This document shows, one piece after another, positions 49,471 through 61,341 of a stretch of 64,000 nt of DNA. Each line of letters begins with the position of its first letter. Within the stretch, counting starts at the first letter, position 1. The DNA comes from Doris montereyensis (Eukaryota > Mollusca > Gastropoda > Nudibranchia > Dorididae), in NCBI GenBank assembly GCA_037039925.1, contig JAXRKP010000567.1, positions 171,001 through 235,000 on the forward strand, given 5' to 3'. Below the pieces are notes generated by a model, which had not been told where the DNA came from, ran no database searches, and saw only the letters and a program-made list of their open reading frames with translations. The position numbers and the translations under genes are program-made.

Positions 49471-51560
49471 AAGCAGAGCAAAAAATTTAAAAGCAGGAAG
49501 AAGCATCCAAGATTTAATCCATTAATTACAATCCGTTCCATGACGCCCACTCATGACCTGCTCTCATTACCTGCACAAAGCTGGTCAAGATTTCAAAAAA
49601 TAACAAGGATTTAAATTAATTACAACCGTTATGAAATTTTAAAATCTAACAAGGTTAAAATCTGTTTCGCATCAATAGGAAGCATGTAAAATTCAACAAT
49701 ATAAAAAAATTTCTTCCATAAAATACCCACTGGTGCAGTACTGCCATAATGTCACTAGGTCCTTGCAGGACAGTCATTGACAATAATTATGCTAAAAACA
49801 TTTAAAAAATCTTTTATTCAATTTTTTATACGGTTTGCTGTCTTATAATAATCATGGGCATCTTGAGACGGCTAAATAAATCCTAACTAACCCAACTCCG
49901 TCGTTTCGCCAGTATGACAAAAGATGTGATCCTATGTCAGCACAGTGCCTTCTATAAATCACAGCTAACACAACCCCAACTGACTAATAGAATAACCCTT
50001 AGTCATTAACAACTTCACTAGCATAAAAAAATGTGTAATCCTGCCCCGCATAAAATCATTTATCTTTCAACTTACAGGTCCCTAAATTACTCAAGGAAAG
50101 GCAACAAAAAAAAAAAAAAAGAAGAGTTAATCAAAAAGTTTGACCTATCTTCACTTAAATGTTTTGCCGTAAAACTTTGAACTTAGTCTTTCTAACAAAA
50201 TGGTTATATACTATTGCTATACTTGACAAACCTGCACACTTCACATCACTTTTTATGATTTGTATTCAAGTTGTGTCTAAAATCACCAAATTTTGGAGAA
50301 AAAACAACTGCATAATGGATACGGAAACTTTACATAATAGATGACAAAGAACCCCCCCCCCCCCCCCAAACCCGTCTCTGGTAGAAAAATAATATTGATG
50401 TCATTTTTATGAACACAAGTAAGGATGGGATCGCATTTAGTCCAATAGACATAAGCAACCAGCAGATCAACATACAGATGTAACTAAACCTAGTCTTATA
50501 ACCACCGCATCTCAATTGCATGGCAAGCAAGTTGAAGGGGAAATTAATTGGTATATAAATACTTCGTTCTTACAATTCAATGCTTACAACAAAAATTGTC
50601 TTTATCATTCATAGATGATTTTTCAATATCAACCGTTATAAATCTACTTATTCCGCAGGAATTTATAAAATTATGAATTAAAATTAAGCATGATTTTAAA
50701 ATGTAACTGAATCAAACATCACCCCCCCCCCCCCCAAAGAGAAGATATAAAAGCTAAAAGACACATTTTACTTTAATCTATCTGGTCAAATTATCCCTAA
50801 ACCCAGCCTGATCAATTAGAGAAAACTATTCAATAGGCTATAGGGCGACACAAGAACGTTGATTGTTTGATATTTTGGCTATCTTAACGGCGGAGAAAGT
50901 AATCATAAAAGTATTGTCTTCCGTTCAACAACTATCAGTCTCAGAGAAGCTCAAAACATTTTATATACATGATGGAAAATCAACACTGGGCCTCATCTCT
51001 TTGTCCCCCAACACAGAGATAGGGGAGAATACTGGCAAAAGCTGGGATAACGAAAGAGAAGATTTGGTAAAGCTTAAAATAACATGAAGATATGTATCTT
51101 AAAATTCAAATAAAACTGTTCAAAAAGCTGAAATGGTAACGGTACTCTGTAAACACTATAAATTTCGCAGGGGGAGGGGGGATCAAGCCAGAAAGTCTAC
51201 AACTCCATCAACATTCCATAAGTGTCCTCATTATCATTTTCTCCCTATCAATGACTGACTGCGAGAAAGGGCACCTCTTCCAGTGAGGGTGGTGATTTCC
51301 TGTTTCATCTCATCAATGAAAGCAGGATGCATGAAAATAAAAGGATTGCAACGTGATATGGCTCCTCTCCAATCAACCACAAAAGACACAGGGGTCAGAA
51401 GAAAAAAAAAGGAAGAAAATTTTGTGGTGCACTGTCCCCCAAACAATGTTGTGAAATAATTTATCACAGATCTTGGCTTGAGTACACTGGCGTGTCTTGC
51501 TAGAAATTCTTTTGTTGTTGTTATGTTGAAATCCAATTAAAACCACCACCAGGCACATTG
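49471..51560. other. Likely 3' flank of DOLPP1, no gene recognised
   Basis: AT-rich stretch downstream of the DOLPP1 stop. It includes C runs at 50347 (about 17) and 50722 (about 14). Part should be DOLPP1 3' UTR, but I cannot place the cleavage site. Confidence 0.5.
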
Positions 51561-51600
51561 TCATTGCGACTTGCGAGACGACATCTTCCTCTGTCTACTC
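51561..51600 (-). CDS. DOLPP1 last coding exon
   Basis: The acceptor is CTGTTACAG/GAGTAGA. With two bases from the previous exon the frame reads RSRQRKMSSRKSQ and TGA (51561-51563). Relatives end 'EARNRQRKLGTK' plus two or three residues, so sequence, phase and length all agree. Confidence 0.88.
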
Positions 51601-52837
51601 CTGTAACAGACAAGACAAAAAACACAAAATTATTCAAGATAGAAGACGTGTCCTACAACAAGACATCCTATTACATTACATGTTGTGTTGACCTGAATGA
51701 AAAGTTCTTGAAACAAACAAATAGGAAGGCGAAGCATAGGATGATAATGAGTTCATTATTCTTGCCAAAGGAAGTTTGTCCTAAGTCATTAATATACAAT
51801 GTCTGTCTTTAAAAACAAAATCCTCAACATAGAACCAGGAGACAAAAAGGACAGAAATATTAATATGACATCACTTTTGTGGGCATTGTTTTCAACAGAG
51901 GATATATATATGTTTATATATAAAGATAAAGATTGATTTAAAGTGTATATCCCGATACAAGTGCAGATTCATTGACTAATGACTACATCTTTTAACCCCC
52001 CCCCAGGAGGAGCACACAGCACAGCTGTCCCTTAGATGATTTACATGAAAACTCTGACAAGATCCTCCCTACTTATAGAGTTTTTCTAAACTCTCAGAGT
52101 GCCATTCCTGCAACAGTTGCAGGAAGCCCAATCATAGTGTTAGTACTACTCCTGTACCCTTTGTGGGACAGAAGTGCAAACGTATTGTGCACTGATGACT
52201 ACAGCAATCAAACTGCTGTGAATGCTATGTCATTTGTTGGCCATTCCCGTATCCGTAGCTACCGATTTGACCGTTTTTGATCATCTGAATTTTAAATTAA
52301 TTTTCCCCCGCCACCTACCCCAAGTAAGCTAATTTTGGTGGCAGGTAGACAGCATCTGATGATAGATTTGGCAACTGAGAGGGCTCTGATATTGAGTCAG
52401 ACAGTGATGAATATGCTCAGTTTATGCTAGATCTACTTGCTGAGAACCTTGATAAAGACGACAGACAAAAGTTTTCATAGGTTAGATGCTGCAGGACTAT
52501 GACTTAAGAGACAGAAGCCCAATGTACCCCTAGTAAGGGGGCATGACAGAGGGACATGTAGTGAAGCGACTGCTTCTAAACCTAAGATGACTCAAATTGT
52601 TACTTACATTGGATGGGTGAGTAGGGAGATGAAGAAGAGTGGGCTGACAATGAGAGTATGGAAGACTCTCCAATAGATATCCCCATAACAATCAGTAAAA
52701 CAAGTCCAAATCGAGATTTGGAACATACTCTGACTGTTAATTCTATTTTCTACAATTTCCTTATACCCCCCCCCCAGGATAATATAAACCTTGAAAATGT
52801 TACACTAACCATTGTTTTTGTGAATACAATACATACT
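51601..52837. other. DOLPP1 intron, nothing firm
   Basis: Contains (AT)n at 51905 and C runs at 51998 and 52768. Plus-strand 52380-52480 encodes an acidic run (SDIESDSDEYAQFMLDLL) reminiscent of transposase leaders, but it is too short to assign. Confidence 0.4.
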
Positions 52838-54265
52838 CAGACCTGCCAACTTTTTCAGGGACAAAATAGGGAAAATGAATATTTTTGAATCGTGACATGT
52901 CGATTGATTCACATTTGCAATAACGGCCGGTGTACCCTATGCTGTCGCAGTTGTATTTGTGCTGGCAAATTTCGCGAGAATGTGGGCACATTCTCTTACT
53001 CTTCTTTGTGATTACTAACCGAGATAGGCAACTCAAAAATAAATTTTGTCCATAAAACCTCTGCCCTAATCACAGAGCAATCTCTGTCCTTAGTCATGAA
53101 GCCATTGATATTCCTACTGGATAGACTGTCCTTAATGCTTTTCATGTTTTCTGATGTCATCCTTCCCACCACTGGCAATAGTACACAATGTGCAAAGCTC
53201 TCCCCTTTCACAGAAGGATAATTTCCTGAAATTTAACACTTGGTTTAGGTTTCTTGCTTGGTTGAGAATAGTATTACAACTAGATCTAGAGGTAGGTTCC
53301 ACATCTTCTGAATGGTTTATATTATCCTTTCATTTGTCAGAAATTCCACTTTTCCATTATAAAAACAGCAGTAAATTAATTAATAAATCAGTATTGAATA
53401 AACTAAACGAAGGTAAAACTAATCAAAAATATAATCCATCAAAGAAAACAGACAAACAAAAAGTGCGTTAGATATTATATTATCATTTTCTTCCCTAATC
53501 ACTGGCTCTTCTTAACAGAGTCTTTCCAGAAGGCCATTCCTTCCCATAACTGATTTACTTGGTTTAACGGAGAACTATTAGACTAATTCTAGAGGTAGGT
53601 TCCACATCTTCTGAATGTTCTATTTCCAAAGGCCTTTTTTTTTCAAAATGCCCAATTTTTAAAACGTTTATATTATCTAGATCTAGATCTCATTTGTAGA
53701 GCCTAGAATTCCAAGAATACATTATGGTAAATTAATTAATAAATCAATTGAATAAATCCAAAACGAAGGTAAAACTAATCAAAAATATAATCCAGGTAAG
53801 ATTCAAAGAAAACAGACACAATCAAAAAAAGTGCGTTAGAATAGAAAATAATATGAGTCAGTCATCAGCTTCGTAAACAAAGGAAAGAGACTGAAACTGT
53901 GAAAGAATGATAATAGACTGTATGTAAATGATTACAATTTAAACCTAGCAAAGCGAATGCAGTTTCAAGCCAAACAGCATTAATAGGTGAATATCGAGCA
54001 CTCAAAATCACTGAATGTAATCTACGATTACTATCAATGAAACTATTTATATTTAGTATCAAACCAATAAGGTTTTATTGTCTTCGATTATTTCTACCAA
54101 GTACGATTATAAGCTTAGTACTTAGAAGAGCTTAGTAGAATATATAATTCGCAACTTTCTTCACCAAAATAATTTTTTGCTCTCGAGAACAAAATATCGG
54201 GAAAATTGCGGCCATAATGGGATGTCGGAAATGGGGGTTCCAAATTGGGAAACTTGGCAGGTCTG
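52838..54265 (-). mobile_element. hAT-like DNA transposon remnant, 1.43 kb
   Basis: The ends are inverted: CAGACCTGCCAACTTTTTC at the left and, from the right, CAGACCTGCCAAGTTTCCC. The flanks 'acatactc' and 'gcataccc' agree at 6 of 8 positions if the element is taken to start one base inside, which fits an 8-bp duplication. Minus-strand frames include IRAEVLWTKFIFELPISVSN, similar to the 'IRAEVLxxxFLVEHNxPLxxxDH' segment of hAT-family transposases; the rest of the enzyme is missing. An internal duplication is listed separately. It lies in the last DOLPP1 intron. Confidence 0.72.
53278..53850. repeat. Direct duplication inside the hAT-like element
   Basis: 53278-53475 and 53582-53850 share 'tctagaggtaggttccacat', 'cttctgaatg', 'aattaattaataaatca', 'gaaggtaaaactaatcaaaa', 'atataatcca' and 'aaaagtgcgttaga'. 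The second copy carries extra bases around 53640-53700. Confidence 0.85.
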
Positions 54266-54634
54266 CATACCCTGTCTATATCTGGTTATGGCCAGTATTT
54301 TTTATGTCTTTGTAGAATTTACTAAAAAAACAACCCACCAAGACATGTTTCAACCGTCCATGAGGCTTGAACCCACGCACTTCGGGTTGAGTGACTCACA
54401 CCGTGCCTCTGAACCACCGACTCCTTCGTCCAAGGTAGATCCTTCCCATTGGACACAGCTTTACCAGGATTCAAAACCCAAAAAATCATAGGATCCTACC
54501 TAAGTCTGGTGGCCAAACAATTAGGTCACCAACCATTTAACTATTTTGACAACCACTTATCCTCCTTTAACAAATATGTGAGAGAATTGTGACCGTAAAA
54601 GAAAATAAAGGAGAGAACTGTCTCTCTCACTGAC

Positions 54635-54724
54635 CTTGCTTCTGACCGTGAACATGTGTACTCAAACCAAAGCACATGGGGGATGAGGGTGGAGTCTCTA
54701 AGCATCAGAAATTCTCCTATCGGG
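54635..54724 (-). CDS. DOLPP1 exon: C-terminal loop
   Basis: The acceptor is TTCTTTCAG/CCCGAT and the donor GAAGCAAG/GTCAGT. The useful frame reads [20 protein letters not shown] and EYTCSRSEA, matching '[28 protein letters not shown]' in relatives. This frame needs two bases from the previous exon, which ends in phase 0. One surplus base, perhaps in the CCC at the acceptor, would explain it. The exit in phase 2 fits the last exon. Confidence 0.88.
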
Positions 54725-55322
54725 CTGAAAGAATGGAATATAAAAAGAACATTAATTTTCTCTTAAGACTATCTCTGAAAATTTCACCATCATGTTACAT
54801 AGTAATAAGAATGTTTATTATGATAATATAAAATGTAACATAACATATGAGGCTTTGGCCCAACTTCAATACAAATTTGTGAAAATAGAGATTAAGCATC
54901 GACTATTTAGTTCAGTATTAAATGAAGCTGTCATGACTTAACAATGCTAGTTCTTTCACTACTGTGTTCCAACCATTTCGGTGTCGTTGATAACTGAAAA
55001 CATTCAAATACCCAAATGAGGTCTGTTTATCTCATTTCCAAATGCATATACGACTGCACATGCTCAGAACCCAAAACTTGGGCTTCAAACAAAAGACACA
55101 AAAATCCATAACAACTTACGTTAGAGATTTTTTAAAGGTCGTAATCTCGAATTAAAAAATTGCTTGAAGTTAAGGGAACATCGTCATAAAATCTCCCTAC
55201 AAAACAAAGACACGGCTGTAAAACACAGAAGACGATGCAATCATAACACCATTGGCTGTGCTGTTAATCAAACCTTACTGCTAGAGAAAATCATTTAAAC
55301 AGTCAAACTTTGTATGTTCTTA

Positions 55323-55375
55323 GAAAATTTCCCCTGTCCACCGTGTGTGGTGACCTAGGGGTGAATTCAAATGTT
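55323..55375 (+). repeat. Repeat family C fragment
   Basis: Only the first third: 'aaatttcccctgtccaccgt' and 'gtggtgacctaggggtgaat'. Confidence 0.65.
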
Positions 55376-55695
55376 TGCTCCACTGATGGAAAGACGATGT
55401 CAGTATTTCTCTAGTATTAGATTTGTTTTCTCTTTTAGCGTGAGTTTTAATAACGCTGACAGCGTCGGTCCGCCAAAGAATTTATGCGTGCTATACACTG
55501 GCAGCGTTGTTCCAGCTTTTTAAGAGTGAATGTTTTTGTACGTGTCGTTCGTTTACATTTTTAAATGAAAAAAAAATCGATCCAGGGAAACGGATAGAAA
55601 AAAAATCTGGCTTTTAAGAATGAACCCCCCCCCCCCCCCCCCACAAAAAATCCAACTAACCAAAAGGGCATGGTGTCCAAGACATGTGTACTCAC

Positions 55696-55822
55696 TTGGT
55701 GGCAATGAGGGAAGAAGGGTGTGAATACCAAGTGCACACCGGCAAACCAAAGGCCACTGACCATGCTGCCCACCACAGCCCCCCAGAAGACTTGACTAAA
55801 CGAATGGTACTTGAGGTATACC
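55696..55822 (-). CDS. DOLPP1 exon: third active-site motif and last membrane helix
   Basis: The acceptor is TGTGACAG/GGTATAC and the donor CACCAA/GTGAGT. It reads VYLKYHSFSQVFWGAVVGSM, VSGLWFAGVHLVFTPFFPHC and HQ. The His in 'YH' is the phosphatase nucleophile-side histidine of motif C3. 'VLTPLFP' of relatives corresponds to 'VFTPFFP'. The first base completes the Arg of SR from the previous exon. Confidence 0.92.
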
Positions 55823-55964
55823 CTGTCACAACCACACAAACATATTTACTAGTTAATACACATTATAAACATATAGTTACATATATAAAAAAAACACACA
55901 TATATAGCGTAATGTTGGTAAGCACATTTCTTTCTAGTTATGGAGGGTCATGGTACGAGGTCAT

Positions 55965-56055
55965 CTTCTAGAGTTCATCTTGTCCACCATGTACATGTAC
56001 TGTGATATAAGGTTGAATAAAAAAGGAAATAACAGAATGGAAGACATAGGCAACA
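55965..56055 (+). repeat. Repeat family C, diverged copy
   Basis: 'agttcatcttgtccaccatg' and 'aaggaaataacagaatggaa' with a weak middle. Confidence 0.5.
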
Positions 56056-56944
56056 GTCAGGTCTAGCAAAAGTAAGATTTGAATCCACATACAAAAAACA
56101 TTAAAGAAGATCTTGAAATCAGTGTTGTTAGGGGGTGGGGGGGAAAGAACCTGAGCATGTTTTTATTATTATTATTTAACAGACAATTTTAACCACTACC
56201 ATTGTACTTGCCATGTCTAAATTAGCTGAAAAAGATATTAAAATGGGAACGCCACCATCTTGAATTTTCAGTGCGAAAATAACAACTTCCATTTCAAATA
56301 GGCTTTTCCAGTTATAAACAAATTTGGCTATAACTTTGTACACACGGTATTCGGTTCAATATCTAGCCAAATTTTTGGGGACAATAATTAAAAAGGTAGA
56401 TCGCATATCACTGTCAAAAGTAACATTTTGAGAAAATCGCAAATTTTAAATAAATAAAAATTTTACCTGTTATTTTAATGTTTTTTTGTATAAACCTATA
56501 AAATAATAATATCATACTTTTGAACCATCATACAATCATGAGAGGCTATAAAAAAACTATTTCACTGCTCCAGATCTCTTACATTTCAAAAATAGCATTT
56601 CTCTTACATCATGTCAGATAGCATTTATCTTATAACAGGTGTGCGGAATGTTTCCCGTAATATTTGGCCGATCTTAGCTAATATTGACAATAATTCATCA
56701 AAAGTAGATTTTACCGATAGAGTACTTTGTGGTAATTCAAATGAGTACCAACTTGATATACTTTAGACAAAAATTACAGCTTTTATGATACAACCGATGT
56801 GCTGAAGGTTAGCATTTCTAAAAGAAACCTGATTAAAATCAAAGAATCGATACCGAGCCTTTGTCAAGGGAACTGCTCCATCCAGTAGTGCAATAAAACA
56901 GTTTTGTCCCATTTGTGGTAAAACTGCCCTGCTAAGTACGTTTC

Positions 56945-56946
<2 letters not shown>

Positions 56947-57001
<55 letters not shown>
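56947..57001. repeat. (GA)n microsatellite
   Basis: About 27 GA units. It abuts the 3' end of the family B SINE at 57003, so it may have grown from that insertion. Confidence 0.98.
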
Positions 57002-57002
<1 letters not shown>

Positions 57003-57007
<5 letters not shown>

Positions 57008-57312
57008 ATTTGATTTACCCACATCCACAACTACGGTGATCTTGGGGTTTTTGGTAGGACTTAAAATTTTGCATGGACTGCCCTGTAAACAGCCAAGGGT
57101 CTTTAACGTGCACAGTGTTGTAATCTGCACAGAGTACCTCCTTGTTATCATCCGTCTCCGATAGGATTAAGTGTCGATCCACCTACCTGGATCAAGGGGT
57201 AGATTTTGCTAGAAAAAGATGTGAGAATTTTTTCAACCCCTGGAAGAGCTCGAAGCCACTATCTTCTGGTTGAAAGTCGACACTTCTACCTCTGGACTAC
57301 CAAGTCCCCCAA
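57003..57312 (-). mobile_element. SINE family B, near full length
   Basis: Minus-strand order: head with 'agtggcttcgagctc', 'aggtaggtggatcgacac', 'ggagacggatgataacaagg', 'gtgcagattacaacactgtg', 'cacgttaaagacccttggc', end 'ggatgtgggtaaatcaaatc'. Confidence 0.85.
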
Positions 57313-57797
57313 TCGAGAGAAAGAGCGAGAGAGAGATCCACATATGAGTGCGTCAAACAACACTGATGTTGAGTTGAGTGTCAGATTTAGGGGCATGCTG
57401 ATGTAAAAAAAACATGGAACGTGGAATTAAAGAGGTGAATGTGCTCATTTTGCAAATTTATAACTACTTTTGACTTTTTGTACTGGAGTGTAGTGGACCA
57501 CTTGGGCCTTCTGATGAAAGAAAATAAGCCTCTTAGCTCGACAAACATTTTTCAAAGTGGTGTCTTATAGAAGGTAATCATTATATGCAAAAAATGACCT
57601 CCCCACTATCAGGTGGAGACAAATGCTGGAACCTGCACTGTCTCCGGTCTTCAAAACCAATGGAAAACGACTGGAGTGGGAAATACCTGTTTTCAAACAA
57701 GGCCTTCCGTGAGATATAACAAAGAGACAGTTCTAAATAAGTCCGTCGTCACAATGACCCCTTCCCGTTGACAACGTTCAAACTTCACAATACATAC

Positions 57798-57890
57798 CTA
57801 CTCCATGATACTAAAAGTGTGATAAAAATTGCCAAAAAAGATGATGCATATTTCCATAAGTCCTCTACTGTAGAATAATTCTTGTACAAC
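57798..57890 (-). CDS. DOLPP1 exon: membrane helix before motif C3
   Basis: The acceptor is GTTAACAG/GTTGTAC and the donor AGTAG/GTATGT. It reads LYKNYSTVEDLWKYASSFLA and IFITLLVSWSR, ending with the SR of motif C3. It has 93 nt and is in phase with both neighbours. No methionine opens it, so it is easily missed by ORF scans. Confidence 0.9.
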   Translation of the reverse strand, partial: VVQELFYSRGLMEICIIFFGNFYHTFSIME

Positions 57891-58126
57891 CTGTTAAAGG
57901 GGGGAGAGAAAAAGGTAACAGCTTTTAAATAAAAAACAATTACTGTGTGTTCAGTACTGTGCATGTTGATATCTCATGTTGAAGGGTTGCTGTCTCTGTG
58001 TTATTTCTCTATTTAAGATGGGTAAAGAAGTGATGGCAACAATCACAAATAAATACATAATTCAGTTTGGCATAAAACATTAATGGTGCTGAGCCAGATA
58101 GCTACAAGTATGCAAAGAAGTTGTAA

Positions 58127-58380
58127 ATTTCATTTGATTTTGCCAACATCTACAGGACTTTTGGTAGGCTATATAGAATATTGCCAGGATCTTATGTACA
58201 CAGATTTGTTATCTGCACATGGTACCTCCTTTCTAACGTCGGTCTCAGATAGGATTAAGTGTCAATCCACCTATCTGGACCAGAGGAGGGGTATTTAACC
58301 CGAAAAAATCAAGAAAATTATTTAACCAGTCAGGGCAAAAACTTTTGGTTGAGAGGTGGAGGCCTTACCTCTGGACCTAG
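58127..58380 (-). mobile_element. SINE family B, diverged
   Basis: Minus-strand landmarks: 'aggtggattgacacttaatc', 'gagaccgacgttagaaagg', 'gtgcagataacaaatctgtg' and 'tgttggcaaaatcaaatg'. Directly followed by a family A copy. Confidence 0.75.
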
Positions 58381-58394
58381 AATGGAATGCTGGT

Positions 58395-58560
58395 CTATCA
58401 CAGGTATTACTCTCCAGCTGACACTGGCAACCATCTACACCTAGGTCGAGCTGGAAAGTGCATGCTACATGTCTTTCCAACAGAACACAACGCCAGACCC
58501 AGTGCTGATGAAATTTGAACCCATGACCTTATAATGCAAGGGTCACAATGGCCTTGTGGA
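58395..58560 (-). mobile_element. SINE family A fragment
   Basis: Minus strand: box B 'tgggttcaaatttcatc', 'ctgggtctggcgttgtgttc' and 'gtagatggttgccagtgtc'. It lacks the 3' end. Confidence 0.7.
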
Positions 58561-58639
58561 AACTTGAATTTTACTCTTGACTGTTATTTGACCTAAACAC
58601 CGTTAATCGTCCAACCTCCTCTATCCTTCCTTGCATTTG

Positions 58640-58950
58640 CCTTTCCGTCCTCCATAAATTGCTCTCTCTCTCTCCATCCCTAACACACAAACACATAAGA
58701 ATGTGATCGCACCAACATACAAAAATTCCCCTCTCTCTTTTCTTACATACATATAATGCACAATCACACTTAACATGTCATTCCACGCCCCCCCCCCCCC
58801 CCCTCGACACACACATGTACGCAATCACACATTATCACAAACAGCATTCCTCACTCTCTTTCTTTCTCTCTCTCACACACATACATGTGTGCAATCCAAC
58901 GCATACGACATTTCTCATATTCTCTCTCTCAGACACACACACGTGAGTGA
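58640..58950. repeat. CT/CA-rich low-complexity stretch
   Basis: Repeated CTCTCT and ACACAC words with a run of 14 C at 58788. The motif 'cacacacatgtacgcaatca' and its variants recur about three times at spacings of 55-65 bp, so there is a degenerate tandem under it. Confidence 0.75.
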
Positions 58951-59184
58951 TAGCACTTTAAAACTTTCTCCGATTTCCTTCATGAGTGGAGACTCTCCTA
59001 TAAAGGAGCAACCTCAAAAGCAAGAGACGGTGTCACAGTACGATGGAATACAGATGTAAGGAAACAAGTGTATTTCCCCTGTGATATTTGACAAATACAT
59101 AATTCAAAATGTGAGTTAAAATCTAGTCTAGTTATAACATGGCAACCACTATACTCCCGTCAAATTCCCAACAAAAGACCTGAT

Positions 59185-59500
59185 CTGGTTCATCAAAATT
59201 TACTGTGTCGATCATTATATGTAGTGCTCTGAAATGGGATTCAGAGGAAATGGCAAGATAAAAGAAGTGTGAAAGAGTGAAAGGAAAGAAGTAGGACCTA
59301 CCAGTTGTGTCTGCTAGCACCGACTCAACAAAAGGCAAAGCAATAATTACACATAACAGCTTTGTTTGTTTGTTTGAAATTTACCTGCCCACCATATGTG
59401 GTGATCTCAGGGTGATTTAAAAGGAAATAGCGAGATGAAAGATAAGGGAAACGGGATAGGAAAGAAGTAGCACCCACCAGCACGTCCCAGAAACAACAAC
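59185..59500 (+). repeat. Repeat family C, two copies in tandem
   Basis: 59185-59330 and 59370-59500, separated by about 40 bp. Both keep 'gaaaggaaagaagtaggacc' or its variant and the 3' 'taccag' word. The second overlaps the donor region of the DOLPP1 exon at 59517. Confidence 0.75.
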
Positions 59501-59516
59501 AAGGGCTGATACTGAC

Positions 59517-59612
59517 CTTAGTAGCAAGAAAAGTGAAAAGTAAGTTGAGAAAACCACATGAACTGGCTATGACTGGAAGGCATGCCGTATTCTGTGTACA
59601 GGTTTTGACGAC
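59517..59612 (-). CDS. DOLPP1 exon: motif C2 (frameshifted)
   Basis: The acceptor is TTTCAG/GTCGTC and the donor CTAAG/GTCAGT. The frame reads RQNLYTEYGMPSSHSQFMWF and then fails after TTTT at 59550-59553. One more T restores FSTYFSLFLLLR, the membrane helix known in relatives as 'FSVYSFLFLYLR'. With that base, entry phase 1 and exit phase 2 match both neighbours. SSH holds the catalytic-site histidine of PAP2 motif C2 (PSxH). Confidence 0.9.
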
Positions 59613-61256
59613 CTGAAACAAAAGGAGATAAAACAACGGTTAGATACATGACCTCATATGGATATAATACAAACTGTTTGATAACGTGAACTCATGATTC
59701 TATCCCAGAAATGACTCCACATACGACCCACTCAGCCTGAAATTGACCCACAGAGTTAATAGTAACCCTCTTGCCCTCACATCGCCTGCTAGCGACCACG
59801 ATGTATACGCCCACAACGGATAGGCCCTTGTATCGCCCGTGATCGAGTTTATTGTACTTGTTGCCTAGTGCCGCCTACATTTAGAATCACCCTGCTCTCT
59901 CTTCTAGCTAGTTGAATTGTAGAGTAATTTCCCTTTCCTTTGATATAAAATTTAACACTGTTGGGTTACGGATAACGAAACTAGGAGTAGTCAAAGACAA
60001 ACATGGCTTTTCATCTCCGTTATGGGCTGACAGGGCGTATGCATCACGGGCGACGCGAGGGCAAGAGGATTTTGTTCAATTATCTGTCTATACAACTGGC
60101 ATTTTTTAAATGTTTGAAATGTGCATTGTTTGTGTGTAGTGGTTAAAAAAAATTGTCTTGTTTTTTAAAAAGTTATGTCCCTTGTCTTGGGGAAATGAGC
60201 AAACACAGGTAAATACACTGTGAGGACAGCAGGGCAGAAATTGATAAGGCTTCTGAGGGCAAGAGGATTAATAAGACTTTCTTCCTACATGAAAGTTTAG
60301 CTCAAGTCCTAGCAGGTTTAGATAAAGTTGATCCTGGGTCCCTCTTTGGGATCTGAATAGCTAGTTTCGATGTTTTGAGGAATAAAAACACAATTGTTCA
60401 GATATGGGGACAAGCTCTGAATCCCCCCATAAACTATATCGCCCCCTTTAAAATCTCAAAATGATATTACGTAAGAGCATTACACTTAAATACATGTATA
60501 AGAAATATAAAGAAAAGGACCGCAATATTAAAAAAACCCAATATTATCAGACATACCCACTTTCTAGAATCAAAATTTAAGAGAGATCTGTATCATCATA
60601 ATTCTGTAGCAGTTTGAGTCCTGTATGGTAACTACTTAAATATCTATGGGTTTATTTTTCAAAAGTATATATATCAAGCCATTAGTCTTGCAGACTATTC
60701 TATAAAACATGAGTGAAAATTGCACAGGTGCCATGTGCATGTTGTGCAAGTTACAGATCTCATTGCAGTTATTAAAAAGGTGTGCTCCTCCCTCCCCCGA
60801 TAGGTTCTAGCCAAACAATTACTCAAATGCACAAAAAAATCTACCTCATCTGCAGGCATTCCACATTTTCTTCACACAATTCTCACAAACAAACTGTGGT
60901 TTCAATGTTAGAATAATGAAAAGTAACGCCTATCTGAGTATTCTGAGTCACATATTTCAAACGAAGAAGGAAAAAAGAGTGACTTTTTATAAAAGTGTTT
61001 CTTTGGTTTAGACGGGGAAAAAGAGAGTGATTTCCCATCAAAGTAGTGAATTTGAGAAATTTGCTTCACACTTTCATTCCTCCACCCACATCACAATACA
61101 TTGACCCCACAGAGATGTAAATCCTTCAGATTTTCTGATTGCAGATATTTTGAAGTTTTTAATAATTTGGGTGTTTTATTACTGTCTTAACTGCATTGTA
61201 TTGGCAATGGCTGAATGTTCAAAATACTGAAGATGATTATGATTACTTCATCTCAC

Positions 61257-61341
61257 CCTGCATGGGTCTTGGGTCTCTGATGGTGTGCTTCAAGATCATG
61301 TTGATGACTTGATTTACCAGCAAACCACAGAAAAATGCTAT
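61257..61341 (-). CDS. DOLPP1 exon: motif C1
   Basis: The acceptor is CTTTCAG/ATAGCA and the donor ATGCAGG/GTGAGA. It reads IAFFCGLLVNQVINMILKHT and IRDPRPMQG. K-x6-RP (KHTIRDPRP) is the substrate-phosphate-binding C1 motif. 85 nt, entry phase 0, exit phase 1. Confidence 0.92.

Noticed and set aside
49098..49550. Two long minus-strand frames over the 49.1-kb minisatellite
   Set aside because: The period keeps frames open, the peptide is a repeat of MDARYRGWL-like units in more than one frame, and there are no splice or family signals.
52380..52480. Acidic plus-strand peptide as a piggyBac-type transposase leader
   Set aside because: Too short, with no catalytic part nearby and no TTAA-flanked ends seen.
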